Source of the DNA: JADFNB01 sp036397455
GTDB lineage: Bacteria; Gemmatimonadota; Gemmatimonadetes; Gemmatimonadales; GWC2-71-9
Assembly: GCA_036397455.1 (NCBI GenBank)
Contig: DASWIX010000055.1
Span: forward strand, 21,381-85,380
Direction of reading: 5' to 3'
DNA: 64,000 bases
In this document: piece by piece, positions 24,186-33,303 of the stretch
Layout of the letters: every line of letters begins with the position of its first letter
How positions within the stretch are numbered: the stretch's first letter is position 1
Notes under the pieces: generated by a model
The model's database searches: none
What the model was told of the DNA's origin: nothing
The model's input: only the letters and a program-made list of their open reading frames with translations
Program-made: the position numbers and the translations under genes

Positions 24186-24818
24186 ATGGGATGGTCGCGG
24201 AAAGCGGGTGCCCTCATCGTGACGCTGGTGTGGGTCGGCGGTTGCGGAACGGAGACAGAATCCGGTGCCATGTCGGATCAGGCCGGCGGCACGGCGCAGA
24301 TCTCCGACCAGTTGCTCCTGGCGTCGGTGAAGGTGGGGCTTCCGCCCGAAGGGGTGACGCGTGCCGACTTGCCTCAGCCCGAGTCACAGGGGGCGGTCCT
24401 GCTCGAGCGGTTTTGCACTGGATGCCACGCCTTGTCCAGTCCCGGCAGCCACTCCGCCACCGATTGGCCGGGGGTCGTGCGCCGGATGTGGCTGCGGACC
24501 GAGCGGACGGCCACCAGCTTCGGCGTGCCCGTTCCGGAGACCGCCGAGCGACTCGTGATCATGCGGTATCTGCTGGACAATGCGCTGCGGGTCAGCGCGG
24601 GATCGCTCCCGATGGGCGCGGGTCTCAGCGCGTTTACCGCGACCTGCGCACGGTGCCACGAACTGCCGGACCCGTCGCAGCATTCGCGACAGGACTGGCC
24701 GGCCGTGCTGCTGCGCATGGGCGGTCACATCGAGTCGATGTTGGGCGAAACGCTTCCGCCCGCGCAGATGCAGCAGATCTCCGCCTACCTCGAAGGGGCG
24801 TCGGGTAGCGCGCAATAA
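24186..24818 (+). CDS. diheme cytochrome c lipoprotein
   Basis: 210 residues from ATG 24186, with GAGGTGAG just upstream; a GTG at 24180 would add two residues. The signal ends in a lipobox (WVGGC, Cys about residue 20), so it should be a lipid-anchored periplasmic protein. Two CXXCH motifs (CTGCH and CARCH) each open a similar module with a DWP(G/A)V(V/L)xRM segment, indicating duplication. The layout is like small cytochromes linked to dehydrogenases. It is divergent from the Rieske operon and is followed by a terminator. Confidence 0.82.
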   Translation: MGWSRKAGALIVTLVWVGGCGTETESGAMSDQAGGTAQISDQLLLASVKVGLPPEGVTRADLPQPESQGAVLLERFCTGCHALSSPGSHSATDWPGVVRRMWLRTERTATSFGVPVPETAERLVIMRYLLDNALRVSAGSLPMGAGLSAFTATCARCHELPDPSQHSRQDWPAVLLRMGGHIESMLGETLPPAQMQQISAYLEGASGSAQ

Positions 24819-24847
24819 GGGCTTCGGCTTGGCGCGGCGTCGGTGCA

Positions 24848-24883
24848 TGGGCTCCTCCCTCTCGGGGGGGAGCCCATTGTCTT
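24848..24883 (+). terminator. Rho-independent terminator after the diheme gene
   Basis: TGGGCTCC (24848-24855) pairs with GGAGCCCA (24869-24876), followed by TTGTCTTT. It closes the rightward transcript at the end of the cytochrome cluster. Confidence 0.65.
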
Positions 24884-25142
24884 TGCAGGGGCGGCGGAAC
24901 GTCCGCGATCCCGATCTGTTTACTAGCGTATAGATCCATGACAACGGTCGCACGCGTTTCCGCCGTTTCGACCGTCCTGCTCCTTGGCATCTGGTTGCCA
25001 GCTTCACCGGCCGATCCGATGTTGTGCGCGCCGTCGTGCGCACTCCGCCGACACACCGCGGCCGCGATCGCCGGGAGCGTCCCCTTGCATCCTCCTCGCG
25101 CGCCTCCCATCGTCCGTGCGTCTCGTCACGAGAGGGGAAGGC
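24884..25142. other. gap before the mannoside operon
   Basis: No supported gene. A promoter for the operon starting at 25143 should lie here; TTTACT at 24918 and TATAGA at 24928 are suggestive but spaced too closely to be a standard pair. A frame from ATG 24938 begins like a signal peptide but runs into the lipoprotein gene in another frame and is not called. Confidence 0.3.
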
Positions 25143-26228
25143 GTGCGTGTTGCAGCCGTCTGTTGCCTGTGTGCCGTCGCCTGTCGCCCGGAGCCGATCC
25201 CTGTCGACGCCGGCGCGGATCCGTTTCCGGAACCGTCCATCGCGTTTGCCCCACGTGCCTACGATGCACGACACGTGCTGACGCCGCCTGCCATCGACGG
25301 GTTACTGACCGACGTGGCGTGGACCGATGCGCGCTGGACCGAGGAGTTCGTCGACATCGAAGGCCCGCTGCGGGCCTCGCCGCGATATCGCACGCGCGCG
25401 AAGATGGTGTGGGACGATCGGTACTTCTACGTCGCCGCGTGGCTCGAGGAACCGGACCTCTGGGCCACGCTCACCGAACGCGATGCGGTCATCTATCAGG
25501 ACAATGATTTCGAGGTGTTCATCGATCCGGACGGGGACACGCACGAGTACTACGAACTCGAGATCAACGCGCTGGGCACCGAATGGGATCTGTTCCTCGT
25601 CAGGCCGTATCGCGACGGGGGTCCGGCACTGCATGCCTGGGACATCCCCGGTCTCCGCACCGCCGTCGGACTCCACGGCACGCTCAACCGGCCCGGCGAC
25701 CGCGACAGCGGATGGACGGTGGAAATCGCGTTCCCGTGGAGTGCGCTGCGCGAGGCCGCCGGCCGGCCCACCCCGCCCAACCCCGGCGATCGCTGGCGGG
25801 TGAACTTCTCGCGGGTCCAGTGGTGGCTCGACGTGGAAGACGGCGCGTATCGCAAACGCGTCGATACGTCCGGTTCGCCGCTCCCCGAAGCCAATTGGGT
25901 GTGGTCGCCGCAGGGCCTGATCAACATGCACTATCCCGAGATGTGGGGATTCGTGCGCTTTGTCGGTGCGGGCCACATGGTCCCCGAGCAGCGGGACGAC
26001 GTGCTGGATCGAGGCGGATGGGCGTTGCGGCGGCTCTACTATGCGGAACGCACCTACTACGCGCGGTTCGGTCGCTACACCACCGATCTCGCTGCCCTCG
26101 GAATGACCGCGTCCCCCAATGGCGTACCGTGGCCGCCACGGATCGACGCCATCACGGCCTGGTTCAGCGCCACGCTCGTCCTTGATGCCGACACGCTGAC
26201 GATCACCACCGACGGGCGCGCGCGGTGA
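25143..26228 (+). CDS. lipoprotein with CBM9-like carbohydrate-binding domain
   Basis: 361 residues from a GTG preceded by AGGGGAAGG. The signal ends in a lipobox (CAVAC near residue 14), so the protein is probably anchored to a membrane. Residues about 40-240 form a CBM9/DOMON-like beta sandwich: TPPAIDGLLTDVAW, then AKMVWDDRYFYVAAWLEEP, NDFEVFIDPDGDTHEYYELE, and GWTVEIAFPW, the usual pattern of these domains. It starts an operon with a symporter, GH130 and GH38 through successive overlaps. It may capture mannose-containing glycans for hydrolysis. Ligand inferred from context. Confidence 0.8.
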   Translation: MRVAAVCCLCAVACRPEPIPVDAGADPFPEPSIAFAPRAYDARHVLTPPAIDGLLTDVAWTDARWTEEFVDIEGPLRASPRYRTRAKMVWDDRYFYVAAWLEEPDLWATLTERDAVIYQDNDFEVFIDPDGDTHEYYELEINALGTEWDLFLVRPYRDGGPALHAWDIPGLRTAVGLHGTLNRPGDRDSGWTVEIAFPWSALREAAGRPTPPNPGDRWRVNFSRVQWWLDVEDGAYRKRVDTSGSPLPEANWVWSPQGLINMHYPEMWGFVRFVGAGHMVPEQRDDVLDRGGWALRRLYYAERTYYARFGRYTTDLAALGMTASPNGVPWPPRIDAITAWFSATLVLDADTLTITTDGRAR

Positions 26229-28165
26229 ACCTCGCCCCTGTCGATTGGGCCATCATCCTGGTCGTGATGGGGGTCCTGGTGGCCGGCGCCCTGATCAGCC
26301 GCATCCACATGCGGAGCGTCGCGGACTTCCTGGCGGCCGGTCGCAGCGCGGGACGATACCTGCTGGCCGTCTCGCAGGGCATCGCGATGCTCGGCGCCAT
26401 CTCGATCATCGCGTACCTCGAGCAGAACTACGTTGCCGGATTTCCGTTGACGTGGTGGGGGCTCACGATGGCGCTGGTGGTGCTGACCGTGACCGCGTCG
26501 GGTTGGATCATCTACCGCTTCCGTCAGACCCGCTGTCTCACCTTGGCGGAGTTCTTCGAGCGTCGCTACAGTCGGCGATTCCGCATGTTCGCGGGGACGG
26601 TCGCGTTCGCCGCCGGCATCGTGAACTTCGGGATCTTCCCGGCGGTTGGGGCGCGGTTCTTCATCAACTTCATCGGCCTGCCGGCCTCGACGTCGTGGTT
26701 GGGGTTGCGCGTATCGACGTTTCCCGTGGTCATGCTCGTCCTGCTGTCGCTCGCGTTGTTCTTCGTGTTCTCCGGCGGCCAGATCGCCGTGTTGATCACG
26801 GATTTCATCCAGGGAATCTTCGTGAATGTCGTCTTCATCGTGATCGCCGTCTTTCTGGTCGTCATGGTCCGGTTCGACCGTATCGGGCAGGCGCTTGCGA
26901 CGGCGCCGGCCAACGCGTCGCTGATCAACCCGTTTCAGACCGGGGAGGTGCAGCATTTCAATCTCTGGTTCTTCCTGATCGGCGTCCTGATCTACGTCTA
27001 CGGCGCCATGTCGTGGCAGGGGACGCAAGCGTACAACACGTCGGCGACCAGCGCGCACGAGGCCAAGATGGGTCTGGTGCTGAGCAACTGGCGGATCATG
27101 CCGCAGGCGATCTTCCTGCTCGTCGTGCCGGTGGTGGCCTACACCGTGTTGCATCACGCCGCGTTCGCCGACCAGGCGCTTCGGGTGCAGGGGCTGCTCG
27201 ACCAGGAACCGTCCGCCGTGATCCAAAACCAGCTCCGCGTGCCCGCCGTGCTGGTCGCCGTGCTGCCAACCGGCCTCACGGGGGCGTTTGCCGCCGTCAT
27301 GCTGGCGGCGTTCATCAGCACCCACGATACGTATCTCCATTCCTGGGGGAGCATCCTGGTCCAGGACGTGATCATGCCCTTTCGGGCCACGCCGTTCTCG
27401 CCCGCGCAGCATCTTCGCGCGCTCCGCTGGGCGATCGTCGGTGTCGCCGCGTTCATCTTCGTGTTCAGCCTGCTGTTCCAGCAGAGCCAGTACATCTTCC
27501 TGTTCTTCGCGATCACCGGCGCGGTCTTTTTCGGCGGGGCGGGCGCCGTGCTGATCGGCGGCCTGTATTGGCGCCGGGGAACGACCGCGGCAGCGTGGAG
27601 CGCGATGGTGACGGGGTCGGGGATCGCCCTGGGCGGGATCATCGTCCATCAGCTCGAACCGGGGTTTTTCATTGACGGCCAGATGTTTTCCGGCATCGCG
27701 ATTGCGGGTGCCGTCCTGGTCTACGTGATCGTGTCGCTGCTCGGCAGAGAGCCGCCGTTCGAGTTGGACCGGCTGCTGCATCGTGGCGCGTTCGCCCTCC
27801 CCGACGAGACGCACGTGGTCGATCCGGCGCCGCCTCGCTTCATGCAGGCCGTCGGAATGGGTCGGGAGTTCACCCGCGGGGACCGCGTGATCTACGTCGT
27901 CAGCTTTGCCTGGATCGGCGCCTGGGTGCTGGTGTTCCTGCTCGGCACGATCATCAACCTGCGCGGTGACGTGTCCGACGGAGCCTGGATGGCGTTCTGG
28001 CGCGTCTACGTGTACATCCAACTCGCCGTGTCGGCCGGCGTGGTGCTGTGGCTGGCCGCGGGTGGTATCGTCGATGTGCGATCCATGCTGCGGCGACTCA
28101 GAGAAGGGCGCCGCGATCATACGGATGATGGCTTTGTGGCCGACCGGTCAGGGAACGTCCCATGA
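26225..28165 (+). CDS. SSS-family sodium:solute symporter (mannoside operon)
   Basis: 646 residues from a GTG that overlaps the lipoprotein stop. It has about 14 hydrophobic segments. Family marks are DFLAAGRSAGRYLLA near residue 35, the WQGTQAYNTSATSAHEAKMG loop and the AAFISTHDTYLHSWGSILVQD segment in the core helices. The C-terminus carries a soluble loop and two extra helices. Position between a glycan-binding lipoprotein and two mannosidase-type enzymes suggests uptake of mannosides or oligosaccharides. Specificity within the SSS family cannot be read from sequence. Confidence 0.85.
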   Translation: MNLAPVDWAIILVVMGVLVAGALISRIHMRSVADFLAAGRSAGRYLLAVSQGIAMLGAISIIAYLEQNYVAGFPLTWWGLTMALVVLTVTASGWIIYRFRQTRCLTLAEFFERRYSRRFRMFAGTVAFAAGIVNFGIFPAVGARFFINFIGLPASTSWLGLRVSTFPVVMLVLLSLALFFVFSGGQIAVLITDFIQGIFVNVVFIVIAVFLVVMVRFDRIGQALATAPANASLINPFQTGEVQHFNLWFFLIGVLIYVYGAMSWQGTQAYNTSATSAHEAKMGLVLSNWRIMPQAIFLLVVPVVAYTVLHHAAFADQALRVQGLLDQEPSAVIQNQLRVPAVLVAVLPTGLTGAFAAVMLAAFISTHDTYLHSWGSILVQDVIMPFRATPFSPAQHLRALRWAIVGVAAFIFVFSLLFQQSQYIFLFFAITGAVFFGGAGAVLIGGLYWRRGTTAAAWSAMVTGSGIALGGIIVHQLEPGFFIDGQMFSGIAIAGAVLVYVIVSLLGREPPFELDRLLHRGAFALPDETHVVDPAPPRFMQAVGMGREFTRGDRVIYVVSFAWIGAWVLVFLLGTIINLRGDVSDGAWMAFWRVYVYIQLAVSAGVVLWLAAGGIVDVRSMLRRLREGRRDHTDDGFVADRSGNVP

Positions 28166-29130
28166 CGCTCGTGCGCCACGTCGGGAACCCGATTATCACT
28201 CGGGTCCACATTCCGGCCCTGTCGCCCCATTTCACCGACGTGACGTCGGTCTTCAATCCCGGTGCCGTTCGGCGCGACGGCGCCGTACACCTGATGCTGC
28301 GCGTGCAGAGCCGCGGCCGCGAGACGGCGCTGGTGATGGCGAGGAGTCGTGACGGGGTGGCGTTCACCCCGGCACGGGAAGCGGTGCGTTTTGACGGCAT
28401 CGAGCGGTTGGGCGAGCGCCTGTTTCACGTGTACGACCCGCGCATGACCGTACTGGATGATACGGTCTACATCATGTTCGCGGCGGACACCGAGCGAGGA
28501 TGCCGTTTGGGTCTGGCGCGGAGCCAGGACCTCGTGGCCTTCGAGTTCGTGGCACTGGATGACGCGGGCGATGTCCGGAACGGCGTGCTGTTTCCGCAGC
28601 GCTTCGGGGACAACTACCTGCGGCTCGACCGCCCCAATCGTCTGGCGTTGACGGCGGGACCCACGTCGGGAGACGAGATCATGCTGTCCCGGTCGGCCGA
28701 CCTGGTGCATTGGGAGGCGGTGGGACCGGTCATGCGGGGGCGGCCGCACGCGTGGGACGAACGCATCGGGTCGGGACCACCGCCCGTCAAAACGCGCGAC
28801 GGTTGGCTCCACCTGTACCATGGGGTCGCGACCCATTTCGCGTCCACGAACGTGTATCAAGCCGGTGTGGTGTTGCTCGATCTGGACGATCCGACGCGCG
28901 TGATCGCCCGCGGCCGCAACAACGTGCTGGAGCCGCGCGAACCGTATGAGCTGGTCGGGCAGGTCCCCAACGTCGTGTTCCCCAGTGGGATGATCGTCGA
29001 GCGGGTTGACGATGACGGCTACGCCGAGCCGGACAGTCGTGTGCTCCTCTACTACGGCGCCGCTGATACGGTCGTGGGCCTCGCGACATCCACGGTGGCC
29101 GACCTGCTCGCCGCCTGCCGGTTGACATGA
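28162..29130 (+). CDS. GH130 beta-mannoside phosphorylase
   Basis: 322 residues, the normal GH130 size, beginning ATGA over the symporter stop. The five-bladed propeller pattern is visible: VFNPGAVRRDGAVHLMLRV near residues 30-50, HVYDPRMT near 95, and LHLYHGVATHF near 215. There is no signal peptide, so it acts in the cytoplasm. GH130 enzymes phosphorolyse beta-mannosidic bonds to give alpha-mannose-1-phosphate. With GH38 next door the substrate could be a core mannoside of an N-glycan or a bacterial mannan. The exact linkage is unknown. Confidence 0.85.
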   Translation: MTLVRHVGNPIITRVHIPALSPHFTDVTSVFNPGAVRRDGAVHLMLRVQSRGRETALVMARSRDGVAFTPAREAVRFDGIERLGERLFHVYDPRMTVLDDTVYIMFAADTERGCRLGLARSQDLVAFEFVALDDAGDVRNGVLFPQRFGDNYLRLDRPNRLALTAGPTSGDEIMLSRSADLVHWEAVGPVMRGRPHAWDERIGSGPPPVKTRDGWLHLYHGVATHFASTNVYQAGVVLLDLDDPTRVIARGRNNVLEPREPYELVGQVPNVVFPSGMIVERVDDDGYAEPDSRVLLYYGAADTVVGLATSTVADLLAACRLT

Positions 29131-31907
29131 CGACCAACCCACCTCGCCTGGCCGTCGTCGTCTCCCATACGCACTGGGATCGGGAGTGGTATCTCAGTTT
29201 CAGTCGCTTCCGCACGAAACTGGTGGCGGTGGTCCGGCAAGTGCTCGACGCGCTCGAGGACGAAGAGGGGTTTGCGCACTTCCTGATGGACGGGCAGGCG
29301 ATCGTGCTCGAGGACTACCTCGCCATTCGCCCCGAGGACGAGGCGCGCATCCGCCGCCTGGTCGAGGCCGGCCGGCTGTCGATCGGGCCGTGGTACGTCC
29401 TGCCGGACGAGTTCCTGATCAGCGCCGAGGCGCACGTCCGCAACCTGATCATCGGCCATCAGGTGTGCCGGCGGCTCGGGGGCGCGCAGAAGGTCGGCTA
29501 CATGCCCGATTCGTTCGGCCATATCGCGCAGATCCCTCAGATCCTGCGGCGCGCCGGGATCGACGCGTTCGTCTACACGCGCGGCGCCGGCGACGAAATC
29601 GAGCGACTTGGCTGGGAGTACCGCTGGTGCGCGCCCGATGGGAGCGCCGTGACCGCCATCAACCAGTGTGAAGGCTATTGCAATGCGGGCAGCCTCGGCC
29701 TCGATGAAGGGTGGCAGGCCAATACCATCCGCGAAGTCCGGCCCGCGACGGCGGTGAAGCAGGTCCGCACTCTGTTCGACAAGATGGCGCCGCGCGCGAA
29801 CGGCGACGTCTACTTGATCAACAACGGTTGCGACCACCTGCCGCCACAGGCCGGGTTGGCAGCCATCCTCGCGGCGCTCGCCGACGCCTTTCCGGACACC
29901 ACGTTCCGGCACGGGAGTCTGACCGACTACCTGGACGCGGTCCGCGAAGCCCGTATCGCCGTTCGCGAACATGCCGGCGAACTCCTGGGTGGCAAGGATC
30001 AGTTTGCCTTGCCGGGTGTCTGGTCCGCCCGCATGTACCTCAAACAGTGGAACGACCGCGCGCAGTCGCTGCTCAGCGCCTACGCCGAACCGATCTCGGC
30101 CTATGCGCGTTTTATCGGCGATCAGGCGTACCAGGCGGGACTCATCGGCTACCATTGGAAGCTGCTGCTGCAGAACCACCCGCACGATTCGATCTGTGGC
30201 TGTAGCATCGACGATGTGCACCGGGACATGATCCCGCGTTTCCGCGCCGTGGTCGACACGGCGGAACAACTCGTGGCCGACCACCTGGTGGGGTTGGCGC
30301 CGACGTTCGCGACAACGGCCGACCGAGACGGCGAGACCGCGCTGTGCGTGATGAATCCGTTACCGGTCGACCGCACCGCCGTGATCGAGCGGCTGGTCGT
30401 GCTACAGCCGCCCGGCGTCGATCCCGACGCGCTCGAGGTCGTGGACCAGGACGGCCGGCCGGTGGAAAGCGCGTTGCTCGACGCGCAATTCGTGGAACGG
30501 TTCTGGGGCGTCGACTACCGCACGATCCTGTTTGGCGAACGCGGGGTCGCCCTGTTTCAGTCCTATCGCGACCGGTTCCCCGAGCGGATCGTGCGCGACG
30601 CGTCGCGACGTGACGAGAGTGATCAGTTCGTCACCCTCCAGTTCATCGCCACGGTGCCCGCACTGGCGCACCGCGTGTATCGAGTCCGCATGCGGCCCGG
30701 TCCGGCGCCCCTGTCCCGCGCGCCGCTGGCGACCGCCGGCCACGTGCTCGAAAACGCGTGGCTTCGCGTCACCGTGCGTGCCAACGGCATGCTCGATCTG
30801 GTGCACAAACCCACGGGGCGCGTCTACCGGGGGCTCAACCGGCTGGTGGATGTGGCGGACGCCGGAGACGAGTACGATTTCGCGCCGGCCGACGTGCCGC
30901 GTGACGTCACGAACGACGAGGTGCGGGGTGACGTGCGGGTACTCGACGACACGGGGCTGCGGGCCCGCGTCGAGGTCCGGTTCGCGCTCGACCTGCCCGA
31001 GTGCGTCACGGCCGACCGCCGGGGGCGCGCGCGCCGGTCGGTGTCCTGTCCGGCGTGCATGATCGTGACCGTCGATCGCGACCGGGCGCTCGTCGATATC
31101 GATCTCAGATTTGACAACCGGGCGCGCGATCATCGGCTGCGCGCCGAGTTCCCGACCGATCTCCGCACCGACGCGTTGATCTCCGATGGCCACTTCTACA
31201 TCAACGCGCGGCCGATCGACATCCCCAACCGGCCCGCCTGGGTGCAGCCTCCCTCCGGCACGTATCCCCAACAGGACTTCTCCCTGCTCCACGCCGATGG
31301 ATCCGGCCTGGCCGTGCTCAACCGCGGCCTCCCGGAAGTGGCGCCCATGCGCTTGCCCGGTGGCGCGGCTGGCATCGCGCTGACGCTGCTGCGGGCCGTT
31401 GGGTGGCTGTCGCGCGATGACTTTGATACGCGCCGCCGTCGTAACGCGGGCCCGACGATCGCCACGCCGGACGCACAGTGTCTCGGCGAACAGCGCTTTC
31501 GCTACGCCATCGTCCCGTTCGGAGACGAGGCCGCGGCGCGTATCAAGGCTGCCGCGTCGGAATGGCGGACCCAGATGGCCAGTGTGCAAGGTGTCGAGGA
31601 CGGGCACGTTGCGGGCGGTGCGGGACTGCTGCGCGTGTCCGACCCCGCGGTCGCGGTGACCGCCGTCAAGCGGCACGAGACACGCGATACGCTGATCGTG
31701 CGGCTGTGCAACCTGACCGCGGCGGGGGTCGAGCCGCTGGTGGAATGCGGACGGGCGGTGCGCGCGGCGTGGATGACGGATGAACTCGAAGAGCGGGTGT
31801 CAGCGCTCCCCGTTGCCGTCGCCGGCGTGCGCCCGCCGGTCGGCCCGTATGAAATCGCCACGATCGAACTGGATTTCGCGGGACAGGTGGCGGGAAGCGA
31901 GGGGTAA
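29127..31907 (+). CDS. GH38 alpha-mannosidase
   Basis: 926 residues starting in an ATGA overlap. The catalytic domain opens with the zinc motif HTHWDREW (H16, D18). The nucleophile is D128 in GYMPDSFGHIAQ. Further family motifs are SARMYLKQWNDRAQ near residue 310 and QNHPHDSICGCSIDD near 350, which supplies another zinc ligand. The middle helical bundle and C-terminal beta domains follow (HVLENAWLRVTVRANGMLDL). There is no signal sequence, so it works in the cytoplasm on imported mannosides. It ends the CBM9-symporter-GH130-GH38 operon. Confidence 0.92.
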   Translation: MTTNPPRLAVVVSHTHWDREWYLSFSRFRTKLVAVVRQVLDALEDEEGFAHFLMDGQAIVLEDYLAIRPEDEARIRRLVEAGRLSIGPWYVLPDEFLISAEAHVRNLIIGHQVCRRLGGAQKVGYMPDSFGHIAQIPQILRRAGIDAFVYTRGAGDEIERLGWEYRWCAPDGSAVTAINQCEGYCNAGSLGLDEGWQANTIREVRPATAVKQVRTLFDKMAPRANGDVYLINNGCDHLPPQAGLAAILAALADAFPDTTFRHGSLTDYLDAVREARIAVREHAGELLGGKDQFALPGVWSARMYLKQWNDRAQSLLSAYAEPISAYARFIGDQAYQAGLIGYHWKLLLQNHPHDSICGCSIDDVHRDMIPRFRAVVDTAEQLVADHLVGLAPTFATTADRDGETALCVMNPLPVDRTAVIERLVVLQPPGVDPDALEVVDQDGRPVESALLDAQFVERFWGVDYRTILFGERGVALFQSYRDRFPERIVRDASRRDESDQFVTLQFIATVPALAHRVYRVRMRPGPAPLSRAPLATAGHVLENAWLRVTVRANGMLDLVHKPTGRVYRGLNRLVDVADAGDEYDFAPADVPRDVTNDEVRGDVRVLDDTGLRARVEVRFALDLPECVTADRRGRARRSVSCPACMIVTVDRDRALVDIDLRFDNRARDHRLRAEFPTDLRTDALISDGHFYINARPIDIPNRPAWVQPPSGTYPQQDFSLLHADGSGLAVLNRGLPEVAPMRLPGGAAGIALTLLRAVGWLSRDDFDTRRRRNAGPTIATPDAQCLGEQRFRYAIVPFGDEAAARIKAAASEWRTQMASVQGVEDGHVAGGAGLLRVSDPAVAVTAVKRHETRDTLIVRLCNLTAAGVEPLVECGRAVRAAWMTDELEERVSALPVAVAGVRPPVGPYEIATIELDFAGQVAGSEG

Positions 31908-31989
31908 GCGGGCACGTGGCATGGGCGATTCCGCGCAGGAGTCGCTATCTTACCACGGCGAAGCGGTCGAGCACACGAGGGGTAGTTTG

Positions 31990-32202
31990 ATGCACCAGCC
32001 GGAACGCCCGAACACGCCGATCCCGTTCTCGATGGACGAGGCGACCCTCATTCGACAGGCGCTGCGGTCGCAAGCGTCGCGTATCCCTTGTCCCCGATGC
32101 GACGGCGATCTCACCGTCAGCCGCCCCATCGCCGGTGGGGGCACCATCCCGCCCGTGCGTGAAGTCCGCTGCGAATCATGCCGGGCCAGTGTCATTGTGT
32201 AG
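31990..32202 (+). CDS. small zinc-ribbon protein
   Basis: 70 residues. Two cysteine pairs, CPRC near residue 35 and CESC near residue 62, are spaced as in a zinc ribbon. The sequence between them (DGDLTVSRPIAGGGTIPPVREVR) has no recognised motif. It lies 82 bases behind the mannosidase gene and could be co-transcribed. Function unknown. Confidence 0.55.
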   Translation: MHQPERPNTPIPFSMDEATLIRQALRSQASRIPCPRCDGDLTVSRPIAGGGTIPPVREVRCESCRASVIV

Positions 32203-32234
32203 CACGCGGTCGGTCGGGTCACCGTTTCATCAGG

Positions 32235-32400
32235 TGCCGCCGTCTCACCGTAGCGCGATTCCTACGGCGACGGTGACTCCCGTGCGCTCCCACACCGCCC
32301 GCGCTATCCGTACACCGCGCCGAATCCCGCATCTCACACAGGAAGCGGTCGCGTTCATCCTCCACCGGGTCGGAATAACCCTCCAGCCGTAGGATGGAAC
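32235..32400 (-). pseudogene. possible OmpA-like domain remnant, frameshifted
   Basis: On the minus strand one frame reads ILRLEGYSDPVEDERDRFL, like the OmpA peptidoglycan-binding motif (EGYTDxxG). A second frame a little further reads RRGVRIARAVWERTGVTVAV, like the helix and last strand of the same domain. Neither frame has a start and both are short. I regard it as decay debris; the resemblance is weak. Confidence 0.25.
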
Positions 32401-33080
32401 GCCCACGCCGCGGCCCCGCATGGCGCCGGATCGCTTTCGTGGCGATCCTCGGCGCGTGCGCTACCGGGTGCGGCTGTGATCCGGACGGGCCTTGCCCCCA
32501 GTCACCGGTGGTCACAGCCGGCGAGCTCGCGACCTTCGATCGGATTCCGGCGCTCGGCGACCTGGACTTCGACGCCGTGATCCCGGCAGGCGACTGGGAC
32601 TATTGGGAACTCCGGCGCACATTCGGGCCGGCAAGCTACGAGGTCGTGGGTGGCGGTGGTCCGGTCCGCAAGGCCGATCTGGATTCCGTGACGGTGGTCT
32701 CGTTCGACAGTCTCGTCCCGGAGAGAGGATTCGGGTCCGCTTGCCTGCCGGGTGGCTGCTCGCGCTACTTCATCGCCGTCCGCGGCGATTCGATCGGCGT
32801 CTGGGCCTCGGCGTCGGCGGCGCGGGCGTTCCTGGGCTCGATCGACAACGGCACGGAAGCAGCGCTGCGCGTTTCGATTGACGACTTCCGGTGGGGTGGC
32901 GACAAGGATACCGGCGCGGTGCGGACGACCCCGGACGGTTTCGAACTCGTGGTCACCAAGCTCGTCGCGTTCTGCGATCCGGTACAGACGAACCGGTACT
33001 GGCTCCGAGTGGCCCCGGACGGGACCGTGATCGCACTCGCGTTCGAAGTGTGGGAAAGAGCGGACGGGGCCTGTATCTAG
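32394..33080 (+). CDS. hypothetical lipoprotein
   Basis: 228 residues. A basic N-terminus and short hydrophobic stretch (RRIAFVAILGACATGCGC) suggest a lipoprotein signal with cleavage before a cysteine near residue 24-28. The mature part has six further cysteines that could form disulfides (for example ACLPGGC) and no recognised domain. Its composition and strand-like alternation suggest a beta-rich secreted protein. The next gene starts 13 bases downstream. Confidence 0.6.
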   Translation: MERPRRGPAWRRIAFVAILGACATGCGCDPDGPCPQSPVVTAGELATFDRIPALGDLDFDAVIPAGDWDYWELRRTFGPASYEVVGGGGPVRKADLDSVTVVSFDSLVPERGFGSACLPGGCSRYFIAVRGDSIGVWASASAARAFLGSIDNGTEAALRVSIDDFRWGGDKDTGAVRTTPDGFELVVTKLVAFCDPVQTNRYWLRVAPDGTVIALAFEVWERADGACI

Positions 33081-33093
33081 TATCTTCGCGCCC

Positions 33094-33303
33094 ATGAAAC
33101 GCGCACGGATCCATACCGCGGTGTGGGTGGCGGGCCTGTATTTCGTGGCGATGGCGATCGGTGTCACCTTTCCCGGCGTCGCGCCGTTCAATACGGTGCG
33201 CCCTTTCGTCCTGGGCATTCCATTTGTGTTTGCCTGGTATCTGGGGTGGATCGTCGGCGCCCTGTTCGTCTTCTATTTTCTGCACCGGTCCACCGAACGA
33301 TGA
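33094..33303 (+). CDS. DUF3311-type small membrane protein
   Basis: 69 residues with two hydrophobic helices (VWVAGLYFVAMAIGV and FVFAWYLGWIVGALFVFYFL). Proteins of this size and pattern, with the P(F/L)xxGIPFxxxW loop, are encoded just before SSS symporters in many bacteria. Here the stop overlaps the symporter start (ATGA), the same arrangement. It is probably an accessory subunit or a translation partner of the transporter. Mechanism unknown. Confidence 0.75.
   Translation: MKRARIHTAVWVAGLYFVAMAIGVTFPGVAPFNTVRPFVLGIPFVFAWYLGWIVGALFVFYFLHRSTER

Noticed and set aside
24938..25507. Frame beginning like a signal peptide (MTTVARVSAVSTVLLLGIWLP)
   Set aside because: After about 30 residues it becomes Arg/Cys-rich and overlaps the CBM9-like lipoprotein gene, which has better domain support and its own ribosome site.
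26075..28120. 681-codon antisense frame across the second symporter
   Set aside because: His/Asp/Arg-rich shadow; the sense frame has clear SSS motifs.
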